A stretch of 64,000 nt of DNA from positions 87,188,748 to 87,252,747 of the forward strand of contig NC_090745.1 in NCBI RefSeq assembly GCF_036898095.1, written 5' to 3'. The position numbers were made by a program, and so were the translations under genes. Source of the stretch: Palaemon carinicauda (lineage: Eukaryota; Arthropoda; Malacostraca; Decapoda; Palaemonidae). Below the pieces are notes generated by a model, which was given only the letters and a program-made list of their open reading frames with translations, was not told the DNA's origin and did not search any database. Below are positions 42,591 through 54,510 of this stretch, piece after piece (the stretch's first letter is position 1; each line of letters begins with the position of its first letter).

Positions 42591-43799
42591 GCAAGACCTA
42601 CTAATTCGCTGTTACTAACTGGATTTGTTTTCACAACTATTTGGTGAAGTACACTATTCTAGTTTTGAGCTTTCGCTATGCAGGTGTTTTATCTTCATCT
42701 CAAAACTTGAACTCGTTTTGGATATATTTAATTATGGTGACAAAGAGAGTATGGACTTTCTTTCACTTTTAAATGGCCGACCCTTCCCTTAGACGGAAGT
42801 GTGTTTAGGTTTTTAGTAATTTTTCTTATCACGTTATAGATCTATATATTTTATATCTCTCCGCCTTTATTAGGCCTCTTCGATTAACTTTCCATTTATT
42901 ATAAACATATAAAAATAAATTTTAATGTTTTGTTTATATGCGACCTTTCCTGATAGTAGGCGGTCCTAACTTGGAACCGAAGTTAATCAACGTTGAGCCC
43001 GTTATATCGTATTTAGCCTTTAAAGAATTTAAAACTTTTTAAATGTAATGTTTTATGAAAGAATTTCTTTGATAGTCTTCGTACTGTTTTCAAAGATGAA
43101 CTAACGTTTAGTTTTTTAGGCTACGCAGTTGTTGATGTTCAGGACGTTCAACATGCGCTCTATCGTTACGATAGAGAGAGAGTGTATCACGGTTTCACTT
43201 TGCAGTAAGAGTAAATCGATTCTGACGTTTTGTTCATTCTTTCTTAGCTTAAATGTTTTAAATTCTAATTTAAAGGAACTTTTTATTTGGAAAACCTTTC
43301 AGTTTTTTCCTTTAGTCAAATAACATGTTTTTTTTTGACGATATACAGTATAATTGGGCTCTTCTCTTAGGTGCGAAATCAAGAGAGAAAGAGAGAGAGA
43401 GATAGAGACGGAGGGAGAGAGAGGAGAGAAAACGTTCCGTTCAAGCGGGTAACGTTGTTCTCGTGTTACTCTCGTCCCTAGTCTCTGTACGGGGAGGAAG
43501 GTAAAACGTTTTTAGGTTTTTATTCTCGTCCCCAGGCTATGTGCGGTGAGAGATTGAAAACGTAGTTTATATGAACTAGTGTTTAGTCTCTTTCCCAGCC
43601 ACTGAATTTTTTATCTTAATATATGTTTTCTGTTTTTTGCTGGTATTAATGAGCTGCATTATACGACTGATTTCGCAATTACTACCTTTTAATGAAGGGT
43701 AGAATTGCGTGTTTCAGGTAGAAATCAGTAAAAGTTTCTATTTCAGTGAAATAAGTGCAAAACAGAAAATCGATAAAGTGATATGCGCAAAGTGTTACA

Positions 43800-46009
43800 G
43801 TGTTGCGTCCGAGGGTTCGTCTGTTCGTGCCTGTCGTTCACCTAGTCCGGGACCTCTTGCAAGCTCCCAAGCCCAGGGGAGAAGTAATGTCGAACGACTT
43901 ATGGGTTCGAGAGGCCTTGATCAACGAACAGACGTTTCCCTCCGTGGTTTCGGGCGTATCTACCCAAGATCGCCCCATCCACACAAAGACGAGAGAGCCC
44001 ATTTATTCCTCGTCTGCGGAAGAGGTTTCTCGTAAGAAACCATGGACCAAGGTCTCGCGGCTTATTAAGCGCAAGTCGGTCCCTTCCGCGCAAGTCCAAC
44101 AGCCCAGTTGTAGCCACTGGGTCAGTTCGGACTCGCTGCAGTCTTCCGACGACTGCTCACCTCCTAAGAGAGGCAAAGCGGTACCGCATCAGGCAGTCAC
44201 ACCCTCTGTTGCCGCACCTGCTCCTGTAGACCCTAAGTGGTCTTTGCTGCAGACCATGCAGTCTCAGTTAACGTCATTGATGCAGGACTTTCGTGCGGAG
44301 AAGGTTGACACTGCACCAACCTCTAGCCTACAACCAACCACGGTTGTGCGTCCTGTGGACGCTGAGGCGACCTTCTGCCGCACTCCAGCTGAGAGAGTCC
44401 CGCCACCCATGCGTTCCAGTGTACCCTGCCAGCCGCATGTTGACGTTCAGCGACGCACGGAACCTTCCGTTGACGTTCACGAGGTACAACAACAGTCTAA
44501 GTTGTTTTGTTTTGACGCGGTGCGTCAACCTCCGCATTCTAGAGTTGTTTTGACTGCTCAGTCTAGACAGTCAAAGCAGTCTCGAGTGGACGCTGTACGT
44601 CCTCACGCACCTGTTGTGGTTGACAGTTCAGTTGTTGACAGTTCACAGACTGTCAAGCAGTTACATGACGTTGCGTTCTGGTCCGCTACTAATGCACCAG
44701 TGAGAGACTCGGCTTTTATCGGACAAGGTTCCTGTAGATGAGGAAGTTGCTGTTCTCCCTCCTACTGATATTCCCTTGAGGACTCTGTCAGATGGAGAGG
44801 AGCCTTAAGCTGCTTAGCCTCCTATGGACTTTAATTAAATCATGATGATTTTTTTTAAGGATCTTCGTCCGGATCTTGTAACTGCTGCTCCTCGTTCGCC
44901 TAAACGTCAGAACTTACACTAGGCCTAGCTACTTCGAAGCCGTTGTTTTTAAGCTAGTGCTCTCTCGCTCTCCTAGAGAGCGTTACGTTGGCTAGGCGAC
45001 TGGTTTTTTCACCAGGAGGAGTTTGGGGGATACAGCCTTTGATTTCCCTTCTTTTTAACTGGTTTATAGAGCGAGAGTCTGATATGACACGAGAGAAGTT
45101 CTCGGCTTGGGAGTTCATGCCTCTGCCCAGATAGACTTCTCAATTCTGGTAGACTCTCCCTGGCGCCTAGCCAGGAGACGCTCCAAGTTGTTTACAGGTC
45201 AACTTCTCAGCTTTTGTCGAGCCTTTGAAGTTTTGCTGTACTATTATGTCACACATAACAAGGCTTTCAGGGATGGTAAACGGTTCCGCCTCAGTCGCTA
45301 ACCCCGTCTGTTGCCACACCTGCTCCCGTAGACCCTAAATGGGCTTTGCTGCAAGACATGCAGTCCAAGCTTGCGTCCTTGATAGAGAACTTAAATGCGG
45401 AGAAGAACCTTCTGGCCAACAACCTTCCAACCGGTCGGTTGTGCGCCCTGTTGACGCTGAGGTACCTACTCGCGTCCGCCAGTTGAGGTGGTTCCTCCTT
45501 CTGGCCAACAACCTTCCAACCGGTCGGTTGTGCGCCCTGTTGACGCTGAGGTAACCTACTCGCGTCTGCCAGTTGAGGTGGTTCCTCCACCGATGCGACC
45601 CAGTGTGGGTTGCCAGCCGCACGTTGACGTTAAGCGACGCTCGGAGGTGGTTGTTGACGTTCAGGACGTTCAACAACCAGCAGAGGTGACTTATTGTGAC
45701 GCAGTGCGTCAACCTAAGCAACCCGGTAGGGTGTTGACTGCACAACCCAGACGGTCTAGACAGTTTCGGGTTGACGCTGTACTTCCTCGCGCACCCATGG
45801 TTGTTGACAGTTCACAGACTGTGCAGCAGTTCCATGATATTGCGTCCGGCTCCGTCACGCATCCACCAGTGCGACGGGATTCAGCGAGTCAGACGTTGCC
45901 CACTCCGTTGCCGTTTCCTCATCAGTTTCGGATGAGGAACCCTCTGATGAGGACGTTGCTGAACAAGACGATCAGCCCCCAGCCCTGCTATCCATCCAGA
46001 AGATGCTGA
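43800..46009 (+). pseudogene. Gag of DIRS copy D, with a duplicated middle segment
   Basis: 43800-44741 is one open frame homologous to copy A Gag (REALINEQTFPSVVSGVSTQ, then PVDPKWSLLQTMQSQLTSLM). 44742-45300 is the Gag carboxyl region with many stops. At about 45301 the sequence returns to the Gag middle (PVDPKWALLQDMQSKLASLI) and runs to 46009. The second part contains two 89-90-bp tandem units starting at 45408 and 45497. This order, carboxyl part followed again by the middle, requires a recombination or template switch. Confidence 0.82.
45408..45587 (+). repeat. 90-bp tandem duplication in Gag of copy D
   Basis: Two units, both starting CCTTCTGGCCAACAACCTTC, at 45408 and 45497. They differ by one missing base (GAGGTACC against GAGGTAACC) and one C/T change, so the duplication is recent. 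Confidence 0.9.
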
Positions 46010-46229
46010 AGAAGAACGCTGCTCAGTCAGGCTGTGGATGAGTCTGGTAGGGACGCTGTCATCCGTGGATCAATTTGTGTCACTAGGAAGACTACACCTC
46101 CGTCCTCTTCTATACCATCTAGCTTTTCACTGGAAAGGACAAGACGCTAGAAGCGGTCTCGATCCCGGTTTCCGAAAAGATAGAGTCTTGTCTGACTTGG
46201 TGAAAGGACTATATCAACCTAAGAGAGGG

Positions 46230-47208
46230 TCTTCCCCTAACTGTTCAGACTCCCAACCACGTTCTCTTCTCGGACGCATCGGACGTAGGCTGGTGTGCGA
46301 CATTAGACGGTCGGGAATGCTCGGGATTATGGAACTCGAGTCAAAGGACAATGCATTTCAACTGCAAGGAGCTACTGGCAGTACGTCTGGCCTGGAAAAG
46401 CTTCAGGTCTCTCCTTCAAGGCAAAGTGGTGGAGGTGAACTCGGACAACACCACGGCTTTGGCGTACATCTCCAAGCAAGGAGGGACCTACTCTCTGACG
46501 TTGTACGAGATCGCAAGGGACCTCCTCACCTGGTCAAAAGGTCTAGACATATCACTAGTAACGAGGTTCATCCAAGGCAACTTGAATGTCATGGCAGATT
46601 GTCTCAGTCGGAAGGGACAAATAATTCCAACAGAATGGACCCTCCACAAGGATGTATGCAAGAGACTTTGGGCCACCTGAGGCCAGCCAACCATAGATCT
46701 CTTCGCAACCTCGATGACCAAGAGGCTCCCAATATTTTGCTCACCAATCCCGGACCCAGTAGCAGTTCATATAGATGCCTTTCTCCTAGATTGGTCACAT
46801 CTAGATCTATATGCATTCCCTCCGTTCAAGATTGTCAACAAGGTACTGCAGAAGTTCGCCTCTCACGAAGGGACAAGGTTGACGCTAGTTGCTTCCCTCT
46901 GGCCCGCGAGAGAATGGTTCACCGAGGTACTTCGATGGCTAGTAGACGTTCCCAGAACACTTCCCCTAAGGGTGGACCTTCTACGTCAGCCACACGTAAA
47001 GAAGGTACACCAAGGCCTCCACGCTCTTCGTCTGACTGCCTTCAGACTATCGAAAGACTCTCGAGAGCTAGAGGCTTTTCGAAGGAGGCAGCCAGAGCGA
47101 TTGCTAGAGCAAGGAGAACATCCACCCTTAGAGTCTACCAATCGAAGTGGGAAATCTTCCGAAACTGGTGCAAGTCAGTATCCGTTTCCTCGACCAGTAC
47201 CTCTGTAA
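46230..47208 (+). pseudogene. RNase H and methyltransferase-like domain of DIRS copy D
   Basis: After a short reverse transcriptase end (46035-46230, MSLVGTLSSVDQFVSLGRLH), RNase H reads VLFSDASDVGWCATLDGREC, NCKELLAVRLAW, NSDNTTALAYISKQGG and MADCLSRKG. One stop at 46678-46680 separates it from a clean methyltransferase-like domain: CSPIPDPVAVHIDAFLLDW, YAFPPFKI, TLVASLWPAREWFTEVLRW. This is the best-preserved methyltransferase-like domain in the window. The catalytic palm of the reverse transcriptase is missing. Confidence 0.88.
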
Positions 47209-48104
47209 CTCAAATAGCCGACTTCCTCTTATATCTGAGGAAAGAACGATCTCTTTCAGCTCCCACTATCAAGGGTTACAGAAGCATGTTGGCATCAGTC
47301 TTCCGTCACAGAGGCTTAGATCTTTCCAACAATAAAGATCTACAGGACCTCCTTAAGTCTTTTGAGACCACGAAGGAGCGTCGTTTGGTTACACCTGGTT
47401 GGAATTTAGACGTGGTACTAAGATTCCTTATGTCAGACAGGTTCGAACCGCTACAATCAGCCTCCCTGAAAGATCTCACCTTAAAGACTCTTTTCCTGGT
47501 ATGCTTAGCCACAGCTAAAAGAGTCAGTGAGATTCATGCCTTCAGCAAGAACATCGGATTCTCATCCGAAACGGCTACATGTTCTACAACTTGGTTTTCT
47601 AGCCAAAAACGAGCTGCCTTCTCGGCCTTGGCCAATATCGTTCGATATTCCAAACTTATCGTATGGTTGGAAATGAACTAGAAAGAGTCTTATAACCTGT
47701 AAGAGCTCTTAAGTTCTATTTAAAACGAACTAAACCTTTACGAGGCCCGTCTGAAGCTTTATGGTGTTCAGTTAAGAAACCATCTTTGCCTATGTCAAAG
47801 AATGCTTTATCCTATTTTATCAGACTGTTAATACGAGAAGCTCATTCCCATCTGAATGAGGAAGACCAAGCTTTGCTGAAGGTAAGGACACACGAAGTTA
47901 GAGCTGTCGCAACTTTCGTGGCCTTTAAACAAAATAGATCTCTGCAAAGTATAATCGACGCAACCTATTGGAAAAGCAAGTCAGTGTTCGCGTCTTTTTT
48001 ATCTTAAGAATGTCCAGTCTCTTTACGAGAACTGCTACACTCTGGGACCATTCGTAGCAACGAGTGCAGTAGTGGGTGAGGGCTCAACCACTACAATTCC
48101 CTAA
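46920..48104 (+). pseudogene. Tyrosine recombinase of DIRS copy D
   Basis: The frame to 47681 contains ARARRTSTLRVYQSKWEIF, TIKGYRSMLASVFRHRG and LATAKRVSEIHAFSKN (first Arg). A frameshift near 47560 disrupts the next part. From 47786 it reads MSKNALSYFIRLLIREAHS and HEVRAVATFVAFKQN (HxxR at 47891-47902). The nucleophile box corresponding to HYLK is altered by substitutions and an extra T near 47995-48005, giving a stop. The end aligns with copy A at LGPFVA and stops at 48102-48104. Confidence 0.9.
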
Positions 48105-48510
48105 TTCCATAACCTTTTTAATCTTTCTCTTGAAATGTTTTATTATTGTTTTTGGGTTGTCCGGAAGGCTAAGAAGCCTTTCGCATCCTACTTGATTTGG
48201 CGGGTGGTCAAAGTCATTTCTTGAGAAGCGCCTAGATTAGAGGTTTTGATGAGGTCCTGTTGTAGGGGTTGCAACCCTTGATACTTCAGCTCCTAGGGGT
48301 CGCTCAGCATCCTAAGAGGATCGCGAGGCTCCGTAAGGAAGACGTACTTAAAAAGGCAGAGTAATTGTTTAAGTCGACTTCCTTACCAGGTACTTATTTA
48401 TTTTATGTTTGTTATTTTGAATAACTGCTAAAATGAAATAAAAAATCCTTAGCTCATAATAATGTAAACAATTATTGCTGGTCTCTACCCACCCCCCTGG
48501 GTGTGATTCA

Positions 48511-48846
48511 GCTTATATAATCACCGGCTAAGTTTAATATTGAAAAATGTTATTTTTATAATAAAATAAATTTTTGAATATACTTACCCGGTGATTATAT
48601 ATTAAAGGACCCTCCCTTCCTCCCCAATAGAGACCCAGTGGACCGAGGAGAAAATTGAGTTCTGTGTTTACATTGAGTACTGAGTACCTGCACGACAGAT
48701 GGCGCTGTTGAAGTACACCCCCTACCTGCATAGCGATCGCTGGCGGATTTTTTACGTAGAGTTTTCTGTCGAGCAACAGAGTTGCAGCTTATATAATCAC
48801 TGGGTAAGTATATTCAAAAATTTATTTTATTATAAAAATAACATTA
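48511..48846 (+). repeat. Internal complementary region and right inverted terminal repeat of DIRS copy D
   Basis: 48511-48540 is complementary to the left terminus and 48545-48602 to the right terminus. The right inverted terminal repeat (48636-48846) follows. Confidence 0.93.
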
Positions 48847-48851
48847 TTACC

Positions 48852-48879
48852 TGTCATCTGGTGACTCCATTGATCTCTG
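48852..48879 (+). pseudogene. Partial copy of ASNSD1 exon 5
   Basis: 28 bases matching 42043-42070 of exon 5 with two mismatches; translated, CHLVTPLIS against CHLVAPLMS. It starts a few bases after the right end of DIRS D and the ATTATT flank. Similarity fades after 48879, though AGCATT and a GTTG-type block follow in the same order. No splice acceptor precedes it. Most simply a remnant of a duplicated exon 5. Confidence 0.6.
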
Positions 48880-49427
48880 ATCTCTGAGCTTGAAGCATTT
48901 AGTGTTGCAGTTTAGTATGTAATGATGATAATTATAGTAATGATGATAATATCTTCAACATTCTATACATTACATTGCATCTCAACCAATGTCATTAAGC
49001 TCCATGTGTTTTAACAACAGCTCTATCCCCTCATTGCTCTTAAACTTTTCACACAGCTGTTTCATGATAAGTACCTGGTCCACGCATCATCTTTTTTAGC
49101 TAAACCAACTATGTACTTCCAATTTATAATCCTATCATCTCACTTGCATTCAAAATCAAAGTATTATTTGTGCCATACATGGTATCATAGTGTGTGTCGC
49201 TTTTTACAGTCCTGTGTCCCAAGAACTAGAATGGTTAGTGTTTACTGAAGGGTAAAATCTTTTAATGTTACCATAGGTTCTATTCTGTGCAACATAGACC
49301 ACGTAAATTACTGTTGGGTTTTCTAGTATTTTCAGCAACTGCATAAATGGAACCGTTGAAATATCTGTTGTTTTTTGTGTGTTCTCTGTTTGATGAAAAT
49401 ATAACTACTACTTTTTTTCTACCAAAG
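48880..49427. other. Distal intron 5 sequence
   Basis: AT-rich, with a TGATGATAAT-rich stretch near 48920-48955. No gene or named repeat recognised. Ends at the exon 6 acceptor. Confidence 0.5.
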
Positions 49428-49609
49428 GTCCTTTTATGTGGAATGGGAGCTGATGAACAATTGGGTGGATATGCTCGTCATCGTGGTCGATATAATGCTG
49501 GGGGATGGCCTGCTCTTTTAGAGGAAATTGATCTAGAAATTTCTCGGATTCACACCAGAAATCTAGGCCGTGACAATAGAATATTAGCAGATCATGGTCG
49601 TGCACCGAG
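49428..49609 (+). CDS. ASNSD1: ASNSD1 coding exon 6 (residues 445-505), synthetase core; gene continues beyond window
   Basis: Acceptor TTCTACCAAAG ends at 49427; donor CCGAG/GTAATTAA begins at 49610; 182 bases, ending after two bases of a codon. It encodes VLLCGMGADEQLGGYARHR and RIHTRNLGRDNR, followed by ADHGR. The GxGADE block and the NLGRD(D/N)R block are conserved asparagine synthetase C-terminal motifs. The next expected family block (FPFLDE) is not present before base 64000. Confidence 0.95.
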
Positions 49610-49744
49610 GTAATTAATGATTATACAATTTACATGCACATATTTTATGATACTGTACCTGCACGTAGAAAACCCTTTACTTGGGTATTTTACAGATTGA
49701 TTATGGTTGTATTTGTCATTTCTTGAATTATGTTATGTAACAAC

Positions 49745-51180
49745 ACAGGATGTATGGATCAGATTTTTACGGTTAGGCAGATATGCAAGAAATATTTAGC
49801 AAAAGGATCTGAAGAAAGCTTATGATGGAGTTGATAGGGAAGCAATGTGGAATGTGATGAGGTTATATGGAGTTGGTGGAAGGTTGTTCCAAGCAGTGAA
49901 AAGTTTCTACAAAGGTAGTAAAGCATGTGTTAAGATAGGAAATGAAGTGAGCGATTGGTTTCTGGAGAGAGAGGGGCTGAGACGGGGATGTGTGATGTCG
50001 CCGTGGTTGTTTAACTTGTATGTTGATAGAGTGGTGAGAGAGGTGAATGCTCGAAAGGATTGAAACTGGTAGACGAGAATGACCATGAATGGGAGGTAAA
50101 TCTGTTGTTGTTTGCGGATGATACTGTACTGGTTGCAGACACAGAAGAGAAGTTGACCGATTAGTGATAGAATTTGGAAGGGTGTGTGAGAGAAGGAAGT
50201 TGAGTGTTAATGTGGGTAAGAGTAAGGTTATGAGATGTACGAAAAGGGAAGGTGGTGCAAGGTTGAATGTCATGTTGAATGGAGAGTTACTTGAGGCGGT
50301 AGATCAGTTTAAGTACTTGGGGTCTGTTGTTGCAGCAAATGGTGGAGTGGAAGCAGATGTACGTCAGAGAGTGATTGAAGGATGCAAAGTGTTGGGGGCA
50401 GTTAAGGGAGTAGTAAAAAATAGAGGGTTGGCCATGAATGTAAAGAGAGTTCTATCTGAGAAAGTGATTGTACCAACTGTGATGTATGGATTGGAGTTGT
50501 GGGGAATGAAAGTGATGGAGAGACAGAAATTGAATGTGTTTGAGAGGAAGTGTCTAAGGAGTATGGCTGGTGTATCTCGAGTAGATAGGGTTAGGAACGA
50601 AGTGGTGAGAGTGAGAACGGGTGTAAGAAATGAGTTAGCAATTAGAGTGGATATGAATGTGTTGAGGTGGTTTGGCCATGTTGAGAGAATGGAAAATGGC
50701 TGTCTGCTAAAGAAGGTGATGAATGCAAGAGTTGATGGGAGAAGTACAAGAGGAAGGCCAAGGTTTGGGTGGATGGATGGAGTGAAGGAAGCCCTGGGTG
50801 ATAGGAGGATAGATGTGAGAGAGGCAAGAGAGAGTGCTAGAAATAGAAATGAATGGTGAGCGATTATGACGCAGTTGCGGTAGGCTCTGCTGGTTCCTCC
50901 GGTGCCTTGGAAGACCGCAGAGGCAGGAGCAGTAGGGGATTCAGCGTTATGAAGCTTCATCTGTGGTGGATAACGGGGGAGGGTGGGCTGTGGCACCCCT
51001 AGCAGTACCAGCCGAACTCAGTTCAGCCCCTTGTCAGGCTGGGAGGAACGTAGAGAGGAGTGGTTCCCTTTTCTGTTTCATTTGTTTGATGTCGGTTACC
51101 CCCCAAATTGGGGGAAATGCTTGGTATGTGTATGATATATATATGTATACATATATATGTGTGTGTGTGTGTGTAGATGA
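49745..51180 (+). mobile_element. RTE-type LINE, 5'-truncated, carboxyl half well preserved
   Basis: Begins CMDQIFTVRQICKKYLAKG, a reverse transcriptase fingers block. Then LKKAYDGVDREAMWNV, GLRRGCVMSPWLFNLYVDRV and the FADDTV box at 50111-50128, with frameshifts near 50060 and 50160. The frame 50164-50859 is open to the natural stop, with LRWFGHVERMENG and GRPRFGWMDGVKEAL, characteristic of the RTE carboxyl end. The 3' untranslated part ends in AT and (GT)n repeats. It starts about 135 bp after ASNSD1 exon 6. Confidence 0.92.
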
Positions 51181-51281
51181 GGCCAGAATAGCAAGACAAT
51201 TATACCTAAATTGGAGAAGGAATTGAAAATGAAAGACCTTTATCTAGAATTCTAGATGAATGTGATGAGAAAATAGCTGAA

Positions 51282-52560
51282 TTGGGAAACCAAATTGCAG
51301 AGCTTAGCCCACACATAGCAAATTCTGACCAGACCACTGGTCTCGCTGAGAAAATTGATAATCTAGCGATGAATATGGAATTAATTAAGTTGACACTTCA
51401 AACACTAATGAACCCAAAGCCAGAGAAAATGACATATGCTGACAAAGTTAAGGAAAAGAATCTACTGGTAATTAATTCAACTAATGCATCAACTAAAACC
51501 ATTGACAGAAAAAATGAGGTCGAACATGCACATAAAGACATTCCAATTCTTAATACGAGGTCAATTTCAAATGGAAATGATGTAAACTTTGCTGATGAAA
51601 AGATTGTTGCCTAAACCTTATCCAAAACATAGAAGAGAAGATAAGTCTGGTATTCAAGAAAAGCACTGCAGGTGCGACTGCCCACTAGTTGTTGAAATGT
51701 GATGATGAAGATTGGAAGGCCATTCATGAAAATAGTGAAAAAGTTATGTTGCGATTGTGTACTTATAACATACGTGATAGGTACCACCTCATCACCTGCT
51801 ACCACTGTCAGAGGTATGGACACTGAAAACGATTGTAATTTTATGACTGATGATAAAGTCTGCAGGGAAATGTTAAAAAAGCATTCCACCCAAGAATGTA
51901 ATTTACTGCAATTAAAAAGTATAAACTGCACAAAGTTAAACACACCAAATAACCACACAGTGAATTCAAGAAATTTCAAAGCTTATGACTTGTAATTGAA
52001 AAGACTAGCAAAAAATACTGATCATGGATACCAAGGATGTCATAAACCGTGGCTATGTAAATATACAGTCTGTTGGTGATAACTGAGAATTGATAAATGG
52101 GAAATATTTTGACATGCTAGCATTATCTGGAACATGGTTAAGTAACTTTGACAAGGCTAAGATTGCTGAAATGACACCCCCCACACACGCCTTCTTTCAT
52201 GTTCCGAATGAGGGGAGTTCTGGTGGGGGTGTTGGGCTCTTCATTTATAAGGGTTACACAACTCTCAAGATATTGAAAAGAACTAGTGTAACAAGCTTTG
52301 AATGCATAGAAGTAAGCTTTATGCACAAAAACAACAAAATATCCATTGTAACAGGTTACAAACCTCCAAGAACAAATACTAGGATCATCTTTGAAGAATT
52401 CAGTGTACTCGTTGAGATTATTAACATTAGGTGTTTGTGGAGACTTCAATATGTGGATGGATGATGCTTCAGCATTTAGTGAGTTATTGGAATCCTATCA
52501 ATTGGTGAATAATGTTTATTTTGCTGCTAATTTGACTGGGCACACGTTGGACCTAGTTTA
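51282..52560 (+). pseudogene. ORF1 and AP-endonuclease region of the CR1-like LINE
   Basis: ORF1 is read at 51282-51614, then in another frame through the CCHC-like motif to about 51995. The endonuclease is read at 52090-52464 and beyond. The catalytic GDFN box follows a frameshift. The endonuclease would nick target DNA for target-primed reverse transcription; here it is dead. Confidence 0.75.
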
Positions 52561-54107
52561 AGTGATGGAATGAATAACATTGTATCTGATATAAATGTAG
52601 AAGAGAAATGTACTATCTCTCCAGTGCACAAACTTATTACGTTTAGACTACCTCTACAGAAACTCGCAGTGGTGAAGAAAATAAACTTGTTCCGTAACTG
52701 AAATACAAACCACGCTATTTAATATGGGTAATTACTTTCGGCGTAGCTGAAATGACGAGCCATTAGAATTTTAACGAGGGTTTACTACCCCACCGCTACT
52801 TAGGTAGCTTGCTACCCTCCCCCCCCCTCACACACACCTGTGATTTAGCTCAGTTTGCTCTCGGCTCGGGTGGTAGTCGGACGTGTCCGCTATCACCCTC
52901 GCCTCTTTGACAGCCATTAATGCTTTTTGTCTTTTTACTTACTTTTTCTTATACTTATAATATAGATATAAACATTCTTAATGTTTATGTATATATTTGT
53001 ATATAGAAATGTGGTAAGTTTTCTATTCAGTGTTTGTGCTGTGTGTGTGATGTACGACAACGACACTTGCTTGTGCAAGGCCACCACAGTTCCACTTCGT
53101 GGGGAACGACCTCTCCCCCTCTGGTCCATCGGGCTTCCCGTCGGCTTATATCCGTTAACTCGGCCGCCGGAGGGGAATCGTCATCGCCTGGACTCTCTTC
53201 ATTCATCTATTATCTTTGCTTTGCCTCTTTTCCTACGAGAAAATTGGATTCGCAGCGAAGGGAAGGTGGCCTTTTTTTAGATTGACTACGGTCTCTCTCT
53301 ACTCGAGGTCATTCACCCTTACTACAACTACGTACTGTTACGATAGCTCCTTTCCCGTTGCGGGTTAGGTTGCTTTTTCGTTGTTTGTCTCAATTATTTT
53401 TAGTGAAATCTAATTGTATTTTAACTTTTCAGCTTCTCCGTGGGGAACACTTCCCTTCGGGGGTCAGTGGTTCTCACTATTAGTGTATATTCTTAGATGA
53501 TTTAGATGATTATAATTCTGTTTTTATTACAGTTACTCTGCCCCCCTTCTCCCGTGGATGCCATCTGGGGAAGGAGGCCGCATACTTAATTCTTATTTTA
53601 TGTTATTCCCTCGGGGTTCCTCTTCGGAGTTCCTCCCTGGGGGATTTCTGTTAAAATAATTATTTAATTTTATTTTCCCAGTTAACTATGCAGTTCTTCT
53701 TCGTTCGACTAAAGTGTGCCAACGAAGCAGAGCTGTCCTGTTCACGACTGAGGAGTCTGCTGTCGCTGCCGAGCTGTCCTGTTCATGACTGGGGAATCTG
53801 CTGTCGCTGCCGTCCCTCAGAGGACGTCATCATGGGCGTTATCCCTTCTCTTAGAAGTACTCCCGTGACAACGTGCCAGCACTTCAGATCATCTTAGAAC
53901 GCTAAAGGAGGTTCGCCTCCAGGGGTTGGACATCTTCCCTTCCGAGGGAAGTTTCCTCCCCAGGTATGAGGTTTTCTCCCTTCAGAGGGAGAACTTCCCA
54001 TACCTTAATAATTTTATCGTCTTCAACTACGGTTGCTGCCCATCGCCCAGACTTTTCTCCCCCCTTGCTGAGTTTCTCTTCCTTCAGGGGTGGAGCACAG
54101 TCTTGCC

Positions 54108-54510
54108 AAGTCTCTTCTACGAAGTGTTCACCTCTCTCGTTCGCGAGAGAGGCCACTCATAGAGACTCCTCTTCAGAGGATCGTTCCTGATAAGGTCAGC
54201 TTGCTGATCCAACGGCCCTAAGGGGCGTCACAGGTCTCTTCTACGAAGTGTCACCTCTCTCGTTTGCGAGAGAGGCCACTCATGGAGACTCCTCTTCGGA
54301 GGATCGTTCCTGATAAGATCAGCTTGCTGATCCAACGGCCCTAAGGGGCGTCACAGGTCTCTCCTACGAAGTGTCACCTCTCTCGTTCGTGAGAGAGGCC
54401 ACTCATAGAGACTCCTCTTCGGAGGATCGTTCCTGATAAGGTCAGCTTGCTGATCCAATGGCCGTATGGGGCGTCTCCACGAGTGTCTCCAAGTCTTTTC
54501 TACGAAGGGC
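54108..54510 (+). repeat. Tandem repeat of about 123-136 bp in Gag of copy G
   Basis: TCTCTTCTAC-type units start at 54111, 54235, 54358 and 54494; spacings 124, 123 and 136. Each contains CACTCATAGAGACTCCTCTT or a close variant. The middle copies are nearly identical. Confidence 0.85.

Larger units (their letters stand above)
42399..48846 (+). mobile_element. DIRS copy D (family 1 subtype), both termini present, internally rearranged
   Basis: Left inverted terminal repeat 42399-42590 and right 48636-48846 are almost identical in inverted orientation over about 170 bp, which suggests a recent insertion. The internal complementary region at 48511-48602 consists of the complement of the left end joined to the complement of the right end, the diagnostic DIRS feature. 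The flanks are (ATT)n on the left and ATTATT on the right, so it sits in a microsatellite, and no target duplication beyond that repeat can be claimed. Internally, part of Gag is duplicated and most of the reverse transcriptase is deleted. Confidence 0.95.
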
